From Nostoc sp. UCD121 (GTDB lineage Bacteria; Cyanobacteriota; Cyanobacteriia; Cyanobacteriales; Nostocaceae), in assembly GCF_014222285.1 (NCBI RefSeq), contig NZ_JACKZS010000079.1, forward strand, positions 1-32,512: a stretch of DNA of 32,512 nucleotides. The letters are read 5' to 3'. Of this stretch, positions 8,482-16,564 are shown piece by piece. Below the pieces are notes generated by a model, which ran no database searches, had not been told where the DNA came from, and saw only the letters and a list, made by a program, of their open reading frames with translations. The first letter of the stretch is position 1, and every line of letters begins with the position of its first letter. The position numbers were made by a program, and so were the translations under genes.

Positions 8482-8706
8482 AGTATTTTTATGGTTTCAA
8501 TAAGCTTTGGCGACGACTAGCCTACCAAGCAAATCCAGCACCAGTGACAAATATTAGCACATTATAAATTTTCCTAGGAATGACCATTGTGGGAGTATTC
8601 AGCAGCTTAGGGGTAGAAGCGATCGCGCCCATTTTGAATTCATACTTCTACTGTGATTGCCGTAACGCTTTTTCTCCTAATCGGGTTAAAGTTGCGATCG
8701 CAAAAT
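8482..8706 (-). pseudogene. Decayed copy of the symporter gene 3' end
   Basis: The plus-strand text here (ttggcgacgactagcc, gcaaatccagcaccagt, ggggtagaagcgatcgc, cgtaacgctttttctcc) matches the 3' end of the intact symporter gene at 9671-9903 with scattered substitutions and a deletion of about 12 bases near 8629. Similarity stops at about 8706, exactly where a foldback element begins. The rest of the gene is missing, so this is a truncated, frame-disrupted duplicate. The matched block continues leftward into the start of the PLD gene. Confidence 0.88.
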
Positions 8707-8708
8707 CT

Positions 8709-8884
8709 TAGAAGTTATTTATAAAGTAAAAATAAGATTATTGTACGATGTGTTAGGCGCATATTTCTAGATGATTTCTCACAAAAGTTCTCATCAAACT
8801 GCTAACGCACCGCTATGTAAGAAGGTGCGTAATAGCAAAGCCGTAACCCACCTTACTTAAGATTTACTTTATAAATAGTCTCTA
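8709..8884. mobile_element. MITE-like foldback element 1
   Basis: Terminal inverted repeats of 22 bases with 3 mismatches: tagaagttatttataaagtaaa at 8709-8730 and the complement of tagagactatttataaagtaaa at 8863-8884. The core contains complementary pieces (gatgtgttaggcgc, gctaacgcacc, aaggtgcg, aacccacctt) typical of dispersed cyanobacterial palindromes. There is no coding frame. It abuts the breakpoint of the symporter remnant. Confidence 0.7.
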
Positions 8885-9051
8885 AGAGTCTGTTTTAAAA
8901 GTGTTTGGCTGTGCTTTTAAGTACTTCTAGATCCCCCCTAGCCCCCCTTAAAAAAGGGGGGAACCGGAATCAAAGTCTCCCTTTTTAAGGGGTATTTAGG
9001 GGGATCTTAACTTTTGATACCGATAAGGGGACTTTTAAAACATCCTCTAAG
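8882..9051. mobile_element. MITE-like foldback element 2
   Basis: Outer inverted repeats ctaagagtctgttttaaaagt (8882-8902) and acttttaaaacatcctctaag (9031-9051) differ at 3 of 21 positions. Inside is a near-palindrome at 8929-9007: agatcccccctagcccccct pairs with aaggggtatttagggggatct, with an additional A/T stretch at the tip. This gatccccc...gggggatc type is a recurrent non-coding repeat in cyanobacterial genomes. It overlaps element 1 by three bases. Confidence 0.75.
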
Positions 9052-9057
9052 CAGGCT

Positions 9058-9264
9058 TTATGAAATAGGAGTAGTTATATCTTCCTCCAAAGAGGCTGGC
9101 AATTCAGAAGAACTAGCGCCAGTTTCTGGTGTTGAAAGCTCATCGCTTACCATTCCATCCCATGAATAATTGCAGATTTTGGTGTGAAGCAATTTACCAA
9201 ATGTCAGGTTAATTGCAAGGGAAAAAGAATCGATAAAAATTAGATTTACAAAGCGATCAATCAT
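9058..9264 (-). CDS. Small hypothetical protein (uncertain)
   Basis: A possible 68-residue protein starting at the ATG at 9264, preceded by a purine-rich aaggggg that could act as ribosome-binding site. The same frame extends to another ATG at 9294. The sequence is MIDRFVNLIFID, then a charged, Ser/Thr/Glu-rich C-terminal half (ELPASLEEDITTP). No family is recognised. It lies between decayed gene pieces and foldback elements, so it may be a chance frame. Kept only because of the ribosome-binding site and non-repetitive composition. Confidence 0.3.
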   Translation of the reverse strand: MIDRFVNLIFIDSFSLAINLTFGKLLHTKICNYSWDGMVSDELSTPETGASSSELPASLEEDITTPIS

Positions 9265-9463
9265 TAGACCCCCTTGAGCTAAATTAAGCATCAAGTGATA
9301 TTTGCTTTCTTACTACACAAGCGATAATCTCTTTTCCAGAAATGTCTGCTATCTTAATAATTCCTAGTTGAAGGGGAAAGGGGAAAAAGGATTGTGGGTA
9401 AGGGAAGCAGGAAAGAAAATATTATTTATCGCTTTAATTTTGAGAAGAAGTAACGCCTAGAAA

Positions 9464-9541
9464 AGGCTTCATCTCATCAGTATAACTGCCAAAAATGATG
9501 CAGGTTACTGAATAATTTCTACTTACATGGGCTAATTTGCC
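9464..9541 (-). pseudogene. Remnant of an HDAC-family deacetylase gene
   Basis: Plus-strand 9469-9529 aligns without gaps to 15610-15670 in the deacetylase gene at roughly 74 percent identity (for example tcatcag.ataac.gcc...aatga.gcagg). Then, after a deletion, ggctaatttgcc at 9530-9541 matches 15719-15730. On the minus strand the first block would encode a degenerate version of GGGYADDMKSL, the segment with the catalytic Tyr. Everything else of the gene is missing. Orientation is the same as the intact gene. Confidence 0.65.
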
Positions 9542-9668
9542 TAATAGATAGCCTCAATCTTTTCAACCAAACTCTTAAGATTACCATTAATAGGTTTAAC
9601 TGAAGAGACGAGAAACATCTTCGGTAATTTAATTTGTACTAATACTTGTAACCCATGAGGCAAAATAT
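9541..9668 (-). pseudogene. Remnant of the PLD gene 5' end (second helicase/PLD junction)
   Basis: From the ATG at 9618 the frame reads MFLVSSVKPINGNLKSLVEK and ends at a stop at 9541. This parallels the start of the intact PLD-family protein, MFLASSAKPIDDNLKNFVDE. In the +1 frame the same bases read DVSRLFS then stop, parallel to the helicase C-terminus DVSRLFC. Bases 9619-9668 (gggttacaagtattagtaca) match the sequence upstream of the intact PLD start at 8427-8478. Only about 25 codons survive. Confidence 0.88.
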
Positions 9669-9670
9669 CT

Positions 9671-10549
9671 TTATGCTTTCAGTAAGCCTTGGCGACGACT
9701 AGCCCACCAAGCAAATCCGGCACCAGTCACAAACATTAGTAGACCATAAATTGCCCCAGGAATAGCCATTGTAGGATTATTCAGCAGCGTAGGGGTAGAA
9801 GCGATCGCGATCGCCAGAGTCCCATTTTGAATCCCTACTTCTACTGTAATTGCCGTAACGCTTTTTTCTCCTAATCGGGTTAAAGTAGCGATCGCAAAAC
9901 CTAAAGCCATTGCAACCACATTCAACACTAGAGTTGCCCCGCCTACATCTATTACATAAGAAATAAAACTATTCCGTTCTCGCAGCAGCACTCCAGTAAT
10001 TACCACCGCCAGGAAAAATAAAGATAGCCACTTCACAGGTTTATCTGCCTTGTCTGCCAATCCAGGTGCATACCGCTTGGCTATCATCCCAATTGCTGTA
10101 GGTAGAAGTGTAATTACCGCAATCTGCAAAACAGTACTTAAGAAAGGTAACTGTAGCGTTGTTCCTTCCCCCAAAAATCTCTGCATTGACAAATTTACTA
10201 CCAGAGGAATCGTAAAAACCGTAATGAAACTACTAATAGCTGTTAGCGTCACAGAAAGAGCAACATCACCCCCAGCCAAAAACGTAATCATATTAGAAGT
10301 AGCGCCACCAGGACAGGCTGCTAAAATCATTACGCCTACCGCCAATTGTGGTTCAAGGGGAAACACCGACGCAATGCCAAAGCCCACAATCGGCAACATA
10401 ATCAACTGCGCCACTAAACCAATCACCACCGCTTTGGGATAGATTATAACTCGCTTGAAGTCCTCTAGGGTCAAGGTTAACCCCATGCCTAACATGATAA
10501 TAAATAGAGCTAGGGGCAGAAAAACAGCCGTTAGAAAATTTGCTTCCAT
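9671..10549 (-). CDS. Bile acid:sodium symporter (BASS) family transporter
   Basis: A 292-residue polytopic inner-membrane protein with about nine to ten hydrophobic segments. Diagnostic blocks are LFIIMLGMGLTLTLEDFKRV (16-35), then ACPGGATSNMITFLAGGDVALS, the conserved GGxxSN region with the sodium-site segment, and VEVGIQNGTLAIAIA near the C-terminus (second crossing helix). Substrates of this family include bile acids, pantoate, pyruvate and other organic anions; the sequence does not decide. The gene sits between the helicase and PLD genes, in their orientation, but shows no functional link to them. A decayed second copy of its 3' end precedes the PLD gene, and pieces of the PLD gene start lie on both sides. 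Its position is therefore best read as a rearrangement product. Confidence 0.92.
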   Translation of the reverse strand: MEANFLTAVFLPLALFIIMLGMGLTLTLEDFKRVIIYPKAVVIGLVAQLIMLPIVGFGIASVFPLEPQLAVGVMILAACPGGATSNMITFLAGGDVALSVTLTAISSFITVFTIPLVVNLSMQRFLGEGTTLQLPFLSTVLQIAVITLLPTAIGMIAKRYAPGLADKADKPVKWLSLFFLAVVITGVLLRERNSFISYVIDVGGATLVLNVVAMALGFAIATLTRLGEKSVTAITVEVGIQNGTLAIAIASTPTLLNNPTMAIPGAIYGLLMFVTGAGFAWWASRRQGLLKA

Positions 10550-10603
10550 CCTTAACCCGCGTTGGTAACAATAAAAGTGCCTCTGGATTGTACCGTATTC
10601 CCG

Positions 10604-10657
10604 TTAAATTTCTAGTTCAAGAACTGTAATAGGTTTAGCAGAAGAGCCGAGAAACAT
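10604..10657 (-). pseudogene. Remnant of the PLD gene start overlapping the helicase 3' end (first junction)
   Basis: From the ATG at 10657 the frame reads MFLGSSAKPI and then diverges (TVLELEI) to a stop at 10604. Thirty of 31 plus-strand bases (aataggtttagcagaagagc...) are identical to the start of the intact PLD gene around 8394-8425. The helicase frame uses the same bases for its last residues, DVSRLFC. This shows that a PLD start codon once overlapped the helicase stop here. Confidence 0.85.
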
Positions 10658-13600
10658 CTACGAAACCTTGATGAAGACTGACAATATTTGACACTTCCGA
10701 ATACATACTTCCGACTTTACCTGGTTGATGGGTAAACAAATTATGACAACCCACAATTATCAGCAGTTCTTGAGCGCGAGAAAATGCAACATTTACCCGT
10801 TCTGGCTTCTTAGCAAATCCGACATCTCCTTTACTGTTGTTGCGAACCATGCTCACAATCACAACAGGTCTTTCCATACCTTGAAATCTGTCTACTGTCC
10901 CAGTACGAATCTCTAATGAAGGAAAAAGTTCAGATTGTAGGCGTTCATCAATTTTTCTTAATTGAGCGCCATAAAACGTAATTACAGCAATTTCTTTTTT
11001 TGGTTCACCATTAGCGACTTTAGAAGCCCATATAGTCTCAAACTGCTGACACAGACGTTCAATCGCATCAATTTCTGGAGTATTAAAGTAAGAAGTTCCG
11101 TTTCGTTGCTCTAAAAACTGATTTTCAATAGGCGTTTTTACCCAAATAAGATGCTGAGATTCTTGGATAATTTCGCTTGCTAAATGATGGGCGCGTTTTG
11201 TGTCCGGTTCCAAAATCCCAGATTCTAGTTTACCGTCATAAAACTGATTGATTGCACCCATAATAAATGGGTGCATTCGATATTGTGTAGTTAGCATTTG
11301 TTTAATGCTTTCATCAGCAGATTCAAACTGACTTTTAAATAGTGATTCTTCTAAGAATTGTAATTCATCTCGTGTATTACCCATTGTTTGAGCAACTTCT
11401 TCTATAGTGCTAGTATCAAGCATGGGTGGTAATTGCCGATGATCGCCTACCATGACTAACTTTTTACCTTTCAAAGCTGGGATTAGTAACTCTGGTGGAG
11501 TACACTTACTAACCTCATCAATGATGACAACATCAAAAGATTTGAACTCTTCCGAAAAACCTCTATTTGCAGCTTGAACGCAGGTGATGCCGACGACGTT
11601 GGCATTATCTAAATATATGCGCCTTAAATCGTCTTGATCGCGTTCATTTGGCTGTCTTAATTTTCCTATCCAATCTTGGACAAAATTCTGATATTTTTTG
11701 AGATAATTTTCTTCTTTTTCGAGTTCATTTTGCCAAGATTCAAACTGAATATTGATACCGCGCAATAACTCTATATTAAACAAGTCAGTAGCAGGATTTT
11801 CTGGCTTAAACTTATCCGGGATTCTTTGCCATTCTGTCAACCACCAGTTTCTTTCTTCTCTTAAACTATCTGATGGCTGTGGTTGTAATTTTTCTTCTAT
11901 TTCACACAAGCTAATTTGTAATTTTTGAAGTTGCTGTAGAAAAGTTTCAGTTTCTTCTTGTAGCTTTGATAAATGCTCATATAGAGAATTTTTAATTATC
12001 TCCAACACAGCAAAAGGTTCTAAGGATGAAATTAAGATTTCAAGCTGACTAATAGAAGTTACCCAATAATTCACTTGATTTGAGAATTCTTGTGGATGCT
12101 CCCAAATATTTGATTGGGTTGCAAGATATTTATCAGTTAAAGTGCGTAATTGAACAGGTATATTTTGTTGATTAAGTTCTTGCAAGATATTAATAACTCT
12201 GCCAAGTTGCAGATTAGCATCTTGTTGTGCTTTTTCTACCTCAACTTGAGTAATGGATATTTGCTGTTGGCTAATTTCATTTTTCTGAAGTTCATTTAAT
12301 TGTCTTTGTAAATACTGAAGCTGTTGTTCAGTTTCGGTTTTGACTTTTAAAACGCATTGACGTGCATTTACAAGAATAGTATCTAACAATTCTTGTGTAA
12401 GTTGGGTGAGAGTAGAATCGATGTTATTCCATTCCCATGATGCGCCATAAGTTCGTTGCATTCTAATTAAGAAAACCTGGGTATTTTCGACCAGTAATTT
12501 TCGCTGCTTGGGGTTGAGTAGCTGATAATTGCTAAACTGTTGATAGGTTTCTTGCCATTGGGTGCGATCGCTCTTTGATAGCACCATTGGAATCTGACTA
12601 AAATTTTCTTGTAAAAAATAGCTGAAATTATGCTGTTTACCCCGTCTATCGGTAAAACCTCCGTCTATTTCATAAGCGATTGCTTTTGTCAATAGCTCCC
12701 ACTCTGGCAGATTAATTTTGTAAATTTTTGGTACTATTGCTAATTTTAATGTATTAGCAAACATTAATAAACCTAGTGGTAAGTCCACTAAATTTTCTGT
12801 TAGTGGTAAACCTGATTGCTGACAATCTTTTAAAGTTTGATAAAGATGAGAAGGTGCTGTAGACTTCCATTCTTTTACTGCTAAGATAATATAATCAATT
12901 TCACGTTGCCGATTTTCCCAAATCTGGATTGTTTGCTGTAGGTTTTGGAGTTTGGCAAGATATTTTTGATAATCTGGTTGTACTTGATTTAACAATGCAA
13001 AATTTTGTTTTACAACCTCCACTGATGCTGCAACTTCTAAGATGGCTTGACTAGCCTCTTGAGCATGAGTAAAAGCAGATTTAAATCCAGAAATTTCTGT
13101 TGCTACAGTTTCACGCAACCAAACCGCTAAACCAAAAGCACCAAGCGCCGAACGCACCAAGCCAAGTTCATCAGTATATTTGATGGTTTGACGAATATTT
13201 GCTAAAAATTCTTCTACTAAACTATTACCTTCTGTGTATGGCTTCAGAAGTGGCAAAAAATCTGTAACTTCTGGAGCTTCCCAATTTATATCTGGTGCAG
13301 TGTTTAGTATATTTTCTAGACCTGAAATTAGAGATTCAACGTTGTTTTGTTTTTCTACGGTTTCGTTGTAAGATTTTTCTTGATTTTTAAAGTTTGTCTC
13401 TAATTTTAACTTATTTTTATTAAATTTCGTTTGCTGCTGGCTAAATTCTTCCTCTGCTTGGAAGTAGGGTGTGAATCTTTGTGATGATGCCAGTAATTGA
13501 CTGAAAATTTTGATATTTTCGAGCCGTTGTGTAATATTATTTTCGCAGTCAAAAGCTGTATTTTCTAGCCATCTGCCAATTACTTGGTCTTCTAAAAATG

Positions 13601-15116
13601 GCTGTCCTTCTTCCCCAACTTTTTCGGCTCTACCCTTGCGTACTGCCCGAATCACTGGGTTGTGAACTAATCGACTCAGGGCGTTATCTACTGCTAAATT
13701 CGCTTGCGAAGCAATTAGAGTTCTTCCACCTCGAAGAGCAATTTGATAGCAAATCTCAGCAATTACGGTAGTTTTACCAGTACCTGGTGGCCCTTGGATG
13801 AGAACAAGATCCTTAGCAGCAAGTACCTTTTCTACTGCTGCTTTTTGCCCAGGATTAGCGGAAGATAATAATAAATCTTGTGGTTGAAGTTCAACAGTGC
13901 TTTTGATTTGTCTAGCCTGAGAAGCATCGAATAAAAAGTTGCCTAAATAAGGATTTTGGGTGTAACCATTATTCAAATCATCTAAGGCTTTTTTCTTACG
14001 CTGAATTTGCTGAATGTCGCCAACTGCCTCGAAACATAAGAATCCGGTAGCTGGTAATTTATAGCGCTCTGTTGCCATGAATTCAGCTAAGTCGCGTTCT
14101 AGTCTGAGGTTGATAATACCACGGTTGGTATCAACTTCTTCAACAGTTCCTAATTGACGACCGCTAATCCAATTTTTTCCGACAGGAGCAGTTTCAAAAA
14201 GTTTTAAATCTTCGTTTTTTGTGCGTCTTGCTCGTTCCCAAAAATTATCTACTTCGAGGGAATTTTGATAAAAACCGTCAAGGGTGGCTGAGTTTACATC
14301 AATTTCAAAACTAATCCGCCTTTTGAAGTTATAGTTATGACTTACGTAACGCACACAAAATTGACGTGCTTTAGCAATTTTTTCCTCAATTTGCAAAAAC
14401 GCTTTCCAAGCTTTTAGCTGATCTTCTGTAGGTACATTTTCGCCACAAACTGGCGCGGTGGCGATGCGCTTCAATGTCGCTGGCGGAATGTCGAGATGGT
14501 GCTGATGATTAGCTAGTAAACGCAAGCGACAAGGTATAGCATAGCTGTCGGCGTGTCCGCGTGAGGGTTGTAACAACTGAGCCGAAAGTATTTTTATACC
14601 GTCGCGTCCATCTTTTTTTACAGATGCTCTAAATCCTAATGTTTTTCTGAGCTTGTCAAGTCTTGCAGGCAATGGAAAATCATCGGAGTCTGTCGCTATT
14701 GTCAAATCCCAAATTTCCTCTCTTGCTTCTTTCCCTGCACCCTTGCGACGCACATAAAATAAAGAAGGCTTTTTACCGACACATTCATACATTAACTCAT
14801 TGGCGCGATCGCGCCGCTCCCTAAAATCGGAATATGATTTCAAGGCAGCCTCACCTTCAAGATGGCGGATAAAACTATCAATTGCTGAAGCTATAAAAGT
14901 ATAGCCCCAATCTTCAGAGGTTGTTTTAGTAGTTTTCGAGGATTTTGCTGTTAGTTTACTTATCGCTAAACGAATGCGTTCTACATCGGGTTCTGAGATT
15001 GTACTGGTATGGCTTTTGACTACAATTTTGAGTTTTTCACAAATTAATAATAGCTTCTTGCTATCTAAATTTAATTCTTTTGCTAGTTCGTAGATTCTGA
15101 GTTTACCGTTGTTCAT
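10635..15116 (-). CDS. Large SF1 (Upf1/Dna2-like, AAA_11/AAA_12) helicase with N-terminal IF2_N-like domain
   Basis: 1493 residues. Residues 6-55 (RIYELAKELNLDSKKLL, VKSHTSTISEPDVERIR) match the IF2_N fold found at the N-terminus of translation factor IF-2. Helicase motifs are complete: Walker A GPPGTGKTT at 442-450, motif Ia LIASQANLAVDNAL, Walker B VVIIDEVSK at 1196-1204, GDHRQLPP at 1224-1231, TQYRMHPF at 1277-1284, TVDRFQGMER near 1407-1416 and NVAFSRAQELL near 1443-1453. About 700 residues between motifs Ia and II are Gln/Glu/Leu-rich with probable long coiled coils. This layout (COG1112) serves nucleic-acid unwinding or translocation and occurs in phage-defence helicases. A 123-residue membrane protein lies 21 bases upstream, and its own 3' end overlaps a PLD-gene start remnant. 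A defence role is inferred, not shown. Confidence 0.92.
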   Translation of the reverse strand: MNNGKLRIYELAKELNLDSKKLLLICEKLKIVVKSHTSTISEPDVERIRLAISKLTAKSSKTTKTTSEDWGYTFIASAIDSFIRHLEGEAALKSYSDFRERRDRANELMYECVGKKPSLFYVRRKGAGKEAREEIWDLTIATDSDDFPLPARLDKLRKTLGFRASVKKDGRDGIKILSAQLLQPSRGHADSYAIPCRLRLLANHQHHLDIPPATLKRIATAPVCGENVPTEDQLKAWKAFLQIEEKIAKARQFCVRYVSHNYNFKRRISFEIDVNSATLDGFYQNSLEVDNFWERARRTKNEDLKLFETAPVGKNWISGRQLGTVEEVDTNRGIINLRLERDLAEFMATERYKLPATGFLCFEAVGDIQQIQRKKKALDDLNNGYTQNPYLGNFLFDASQARQIKSTVELQPQDLLLSSANPGQKAAVEKVLAAKDLVLIQGPPGTGKTTVIAEICYQIALRGGRTLIASQANLAVDNALSRLVHNPVIRAVRKGRAEKVGEEGQPFLEDQVIGRWLENTAFDCENNITQRLENIKIFSQLLASSQRFTPYFQAEEEFSQQQTKFNKNKLKLETNFKNQEKSYNETVEKQNNVESLISGLENILNTAPDINWEAPEVTDFLPLLKPYTEGNSLVEEFLANIRQTIKYTDELGLVRSALGAFGLAVWLRETVATEISGFKSAFTHAQEASQAILEVAASVEVVKQNFALLNQVQPDYQKYLAKLQNLQQTIQIWENRQREIDYIILAVKEWKSTAPSHLYQTLKDCQQSGLPLTENLVDLPLGLLMFANTLKLAIVPKIYKINLPEWELLTKAIAYEIDGGFTDRRGKQHNFSYFLQENFSQIPMVLSKSDRTQWQETYQQFSNYQLLNPKQRKLLVENTQVFLIRMQRTYGASWEWNNIDSTLTQLTQELLDTILVNARQCVLKVKTETEQQLQYLQRQLNELQKNEISQQQISITQVEVEKAQQDANLQLGRVINILQELNQQNIPVQLRTLTDKYLATQSNIWEHPQEFSNQVNYWVTSISQLEILISSLEPFAVLEIIKNSLYEHLSKLQEETETFLQQLQKLQISLCEIEEKLQPQPSDSLREERNWWLTEWQRIPDKFKPENPATDLFNIELLRGINIQFESWQNELEKEENYLKKYQNFVQDWIGKLRQPNERDQDDLRRIYLDNANVVGITCVQAANRGFSEEFKSFDVVIIDEVSKCTPPELLIPALKGKKLVMVGDHRQLPPMLDTSTIEEVAQTMGNTRDELQFLEESLFKSQFESADESIKQMLTTQYRMHPFIMGAINQFYDGKLESGILEPDTKRAHHLASEIIQESQHLIWVKTPIENQFLEQRNGTSYFNTPEIDAIERLCQQFETIWASKVANGEPKKEIAVITFYGAQLRKIDERLQSELFPSLEIRTGTVDRFQGMERPVVIVSMVRNNSKGDVGFAKKPERVNVAFSRAQELLIIVGCHNLFTHQPGKVGSMYSEVSNIVSLHQGFVDVSRLFC

Positions 15117-15137
15117 CCACTATTTACCTTGTCCGTA

Positions 15138-15509
15138 TTAGCCCAACCCTATTGAACGTTTTACGGATTTAAAAATACTTTTTGTAATCGCAAAAAGCAT
15201 GATTATTATGACACCGTAAAACAAGGCATTTAATAAAAATGCCCCAAAATTTAGATTCTGGATATCTTCAACCCCAATTCTTCCCCAGCCATGTACTGGT
15301 GAGCCAGCATTATCATCATGCACTATTGGGAATGGGAAGCCAGCCGTTAAAGAATCACCACCCATACACGCATTTAGAAGACATGGTTCACTTAAGCAGA
15401 GTTGTTCACAACCAGGAGGATTCTGATACCACAGCGATAAAATAGTTAACGGAATTCCTAACAATGTACTTAATATTATTACTGTTATTGCTTTTCCCAA
15501 TTTTCTCAT
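15138..15509 (-). CDS. Small two-helix membrane protein, unknown function
   Basis: A 123-residue protein with a hydrophobic segment at about 7-28 (AITVIILSTLLGIPLTILSL) and a second at about 88-108 (FGAFLLNALFYGVIIIMLFA). They are separated by a loop with four Cys (CEQLCLSEPCLLNAC, 34-48) and a C-terminal basic tail (KSIFKSVKRS). By the positive-inside rule both termini are cytoplasmic and the Cys-rich loop is periplasmic. It is 30 bases after the deacetylase stop and 21 bases before the helicase start on the same strand, so co-transcription is likely. No family is recognised. It could be a membrane anchor or sensor for the helicase module, but this is only context. Confidence 0.75.
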   Translation of the reverse strand: MRKLGKAITVIILSTLLGIPLTILSLWYQNPPGCEQLCLSEPCLLNACMGGDSLTAGFPFPIVHDDNAGSPVHGWGRIGVEDIQNLNFGAFLLNALFYGVIIIMLFAITKSIFKSVKRSIGLG

Positions 15510-15539
15510 CTAAGGGACTTCTAAAGAATAGAGGCTGTA

Positions 15540-16457
15540 TCAAAGTTTATACTGTTGATAAACTTCACTAGCGGCGCGATGCAGTAGGGAATGTCGCCAA
15601 ACTAAAGATTTCATATCATCAGCATAACCGCCGCCAATGACGCAGGCGACGGGATAACCGCTACTCATACAAGTACTTAAAACCTGCATTTCACGGCGAA
15701 AAATGCCCGCATCGGTTAAGGCTAATTTGCCCAAGCGATCGCCTATATGAGGATCAACACCAGCATCATAAAATACTAAGTCTGGCTTGACTTTAGACAA
15801 CAAATCTGCTAAATAATTCGCTAAAGTTTGTAAATAAGCGTCGTCCTCCATTCCCACTGGCAAAGGAACATCCAAATCGCTATTTTGTTTTGTACCGGGG
15901 AAATTGACTTCGCAGTGCATGGAGAAAGTAAAAACGCTGTCGTCGTCTTGGAAAATATAAGCGGTACCGTCTCCTTGATGAACATCCAAATCGACAATCA
16001 GGATTTTTTGGACGAGTCCGAATTTTTGTAAAACGCGACAGGCGATCGCTAAATCGTTGAAAATACAAAAACCAGATCCATAACTGGGAAAGGCGTGATG
16101 AGTTCCACCAGCCGTATTACAGGCTAAACCATGACTTAATGCCAGTTTTGCAGTGAGTATCGTCCCACCTACCGCCACACACGTACGATTCGCTAATGCT
16201 GGACTCCAAGGCAAACCAATGCGTCGCTGTGCTTTCGGATCTAGGGTTCCCTCACAGTAAGCATGAACGTAGCTTGGGGTGTGGACTAACTCTATTAATT
16301 CTAGCGGTGGACGTTCGGGAGTATGAAATTGCTCTTGATTCGCTACACCATCAGCTAACAGCAATTCGTAGAGTTGTCGGAACTTAGACATCGGGAAACG
16401 ATGTCCTTCAGGTAGGGGAGCAATGTAATCTGGGTGGTAAATAATTGGCAAGTCCAT
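15540..16457 (-). CDS. Histone deacetylase/AcuC/AphA family zinc hydrolase
   Basis: A 305-residue protein from the ATG at 16457 (MDLPIIYHPDY). The frame also has a TTG six codons upstream, but the ATG gives the usual family start. All catalytic elements of the arginase/deacetylase fold are present: His120-His121 (GGTHHAFP), zinc ligands Asp158 and His160 (DLDVHQGDG) and Asp235 (AGVDPH), and the transition-state Tyr278 (GGGYADD). Substrates in bacteria include acetyl-polyamines, acetoin-linked targets and acetyl-lysine; the sequence does not decide. It is the first gene of a likely minus-strand unit with the membrane protein and helicase, and diverges from mscS. A decayed fragment of a similar gene lies at 9464-9541. 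Confidence 0.92.
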   Translation of the reverse strand: MDLPIIYHPDYIAPLPEGHRFPMSKFRQLYELLLADGVANQEQFHTPERPPLELIELVHTPSYVHAYCEGTLDPKAQRRIGLPWSPALANRTCVAVGGTILTAKLALSHGLACNTAGGTHHAFPSYGSGFCIFNDLAIACRVLQKFGLVQKILIVDLDVHQGDGTAYIFQDDDSVFTFSMHCEVNFPGTKQNSDLDVPLPVGMEDDAYLQTLANYLADLLSKVKPDLVFYDAGVDPHIGDRLGKLALTDAGIFRREMQVLSTCMSSGYPVACVIGGGYADDMKSLVWRHSLLHRAASEVYQQYKL

Positions 16458-16564
16458 AAAGAAAGACAATCTCAAGCAGCTAATCCGACAACAAGGTAAA
16501 ATTTAGCCATAATCACAGTAAAAATGCTGTTCTTGTAAATCTAAAATTCCAAATTTAAATTAAT

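Noticed and set aside
9671..10549. Symporter as a functional member of the helicase/PLD module
   Set aside because: It is flanked by pieces of the PLD start on both sides, and a decayed partial copy exists; position is better explained by rearrangement.
6574..15116. DISARM system
   Set aside because: A helicase and PLD protein are present, but no DUF1998 (DrmB), DrmA-type helicase or methylase is seen.
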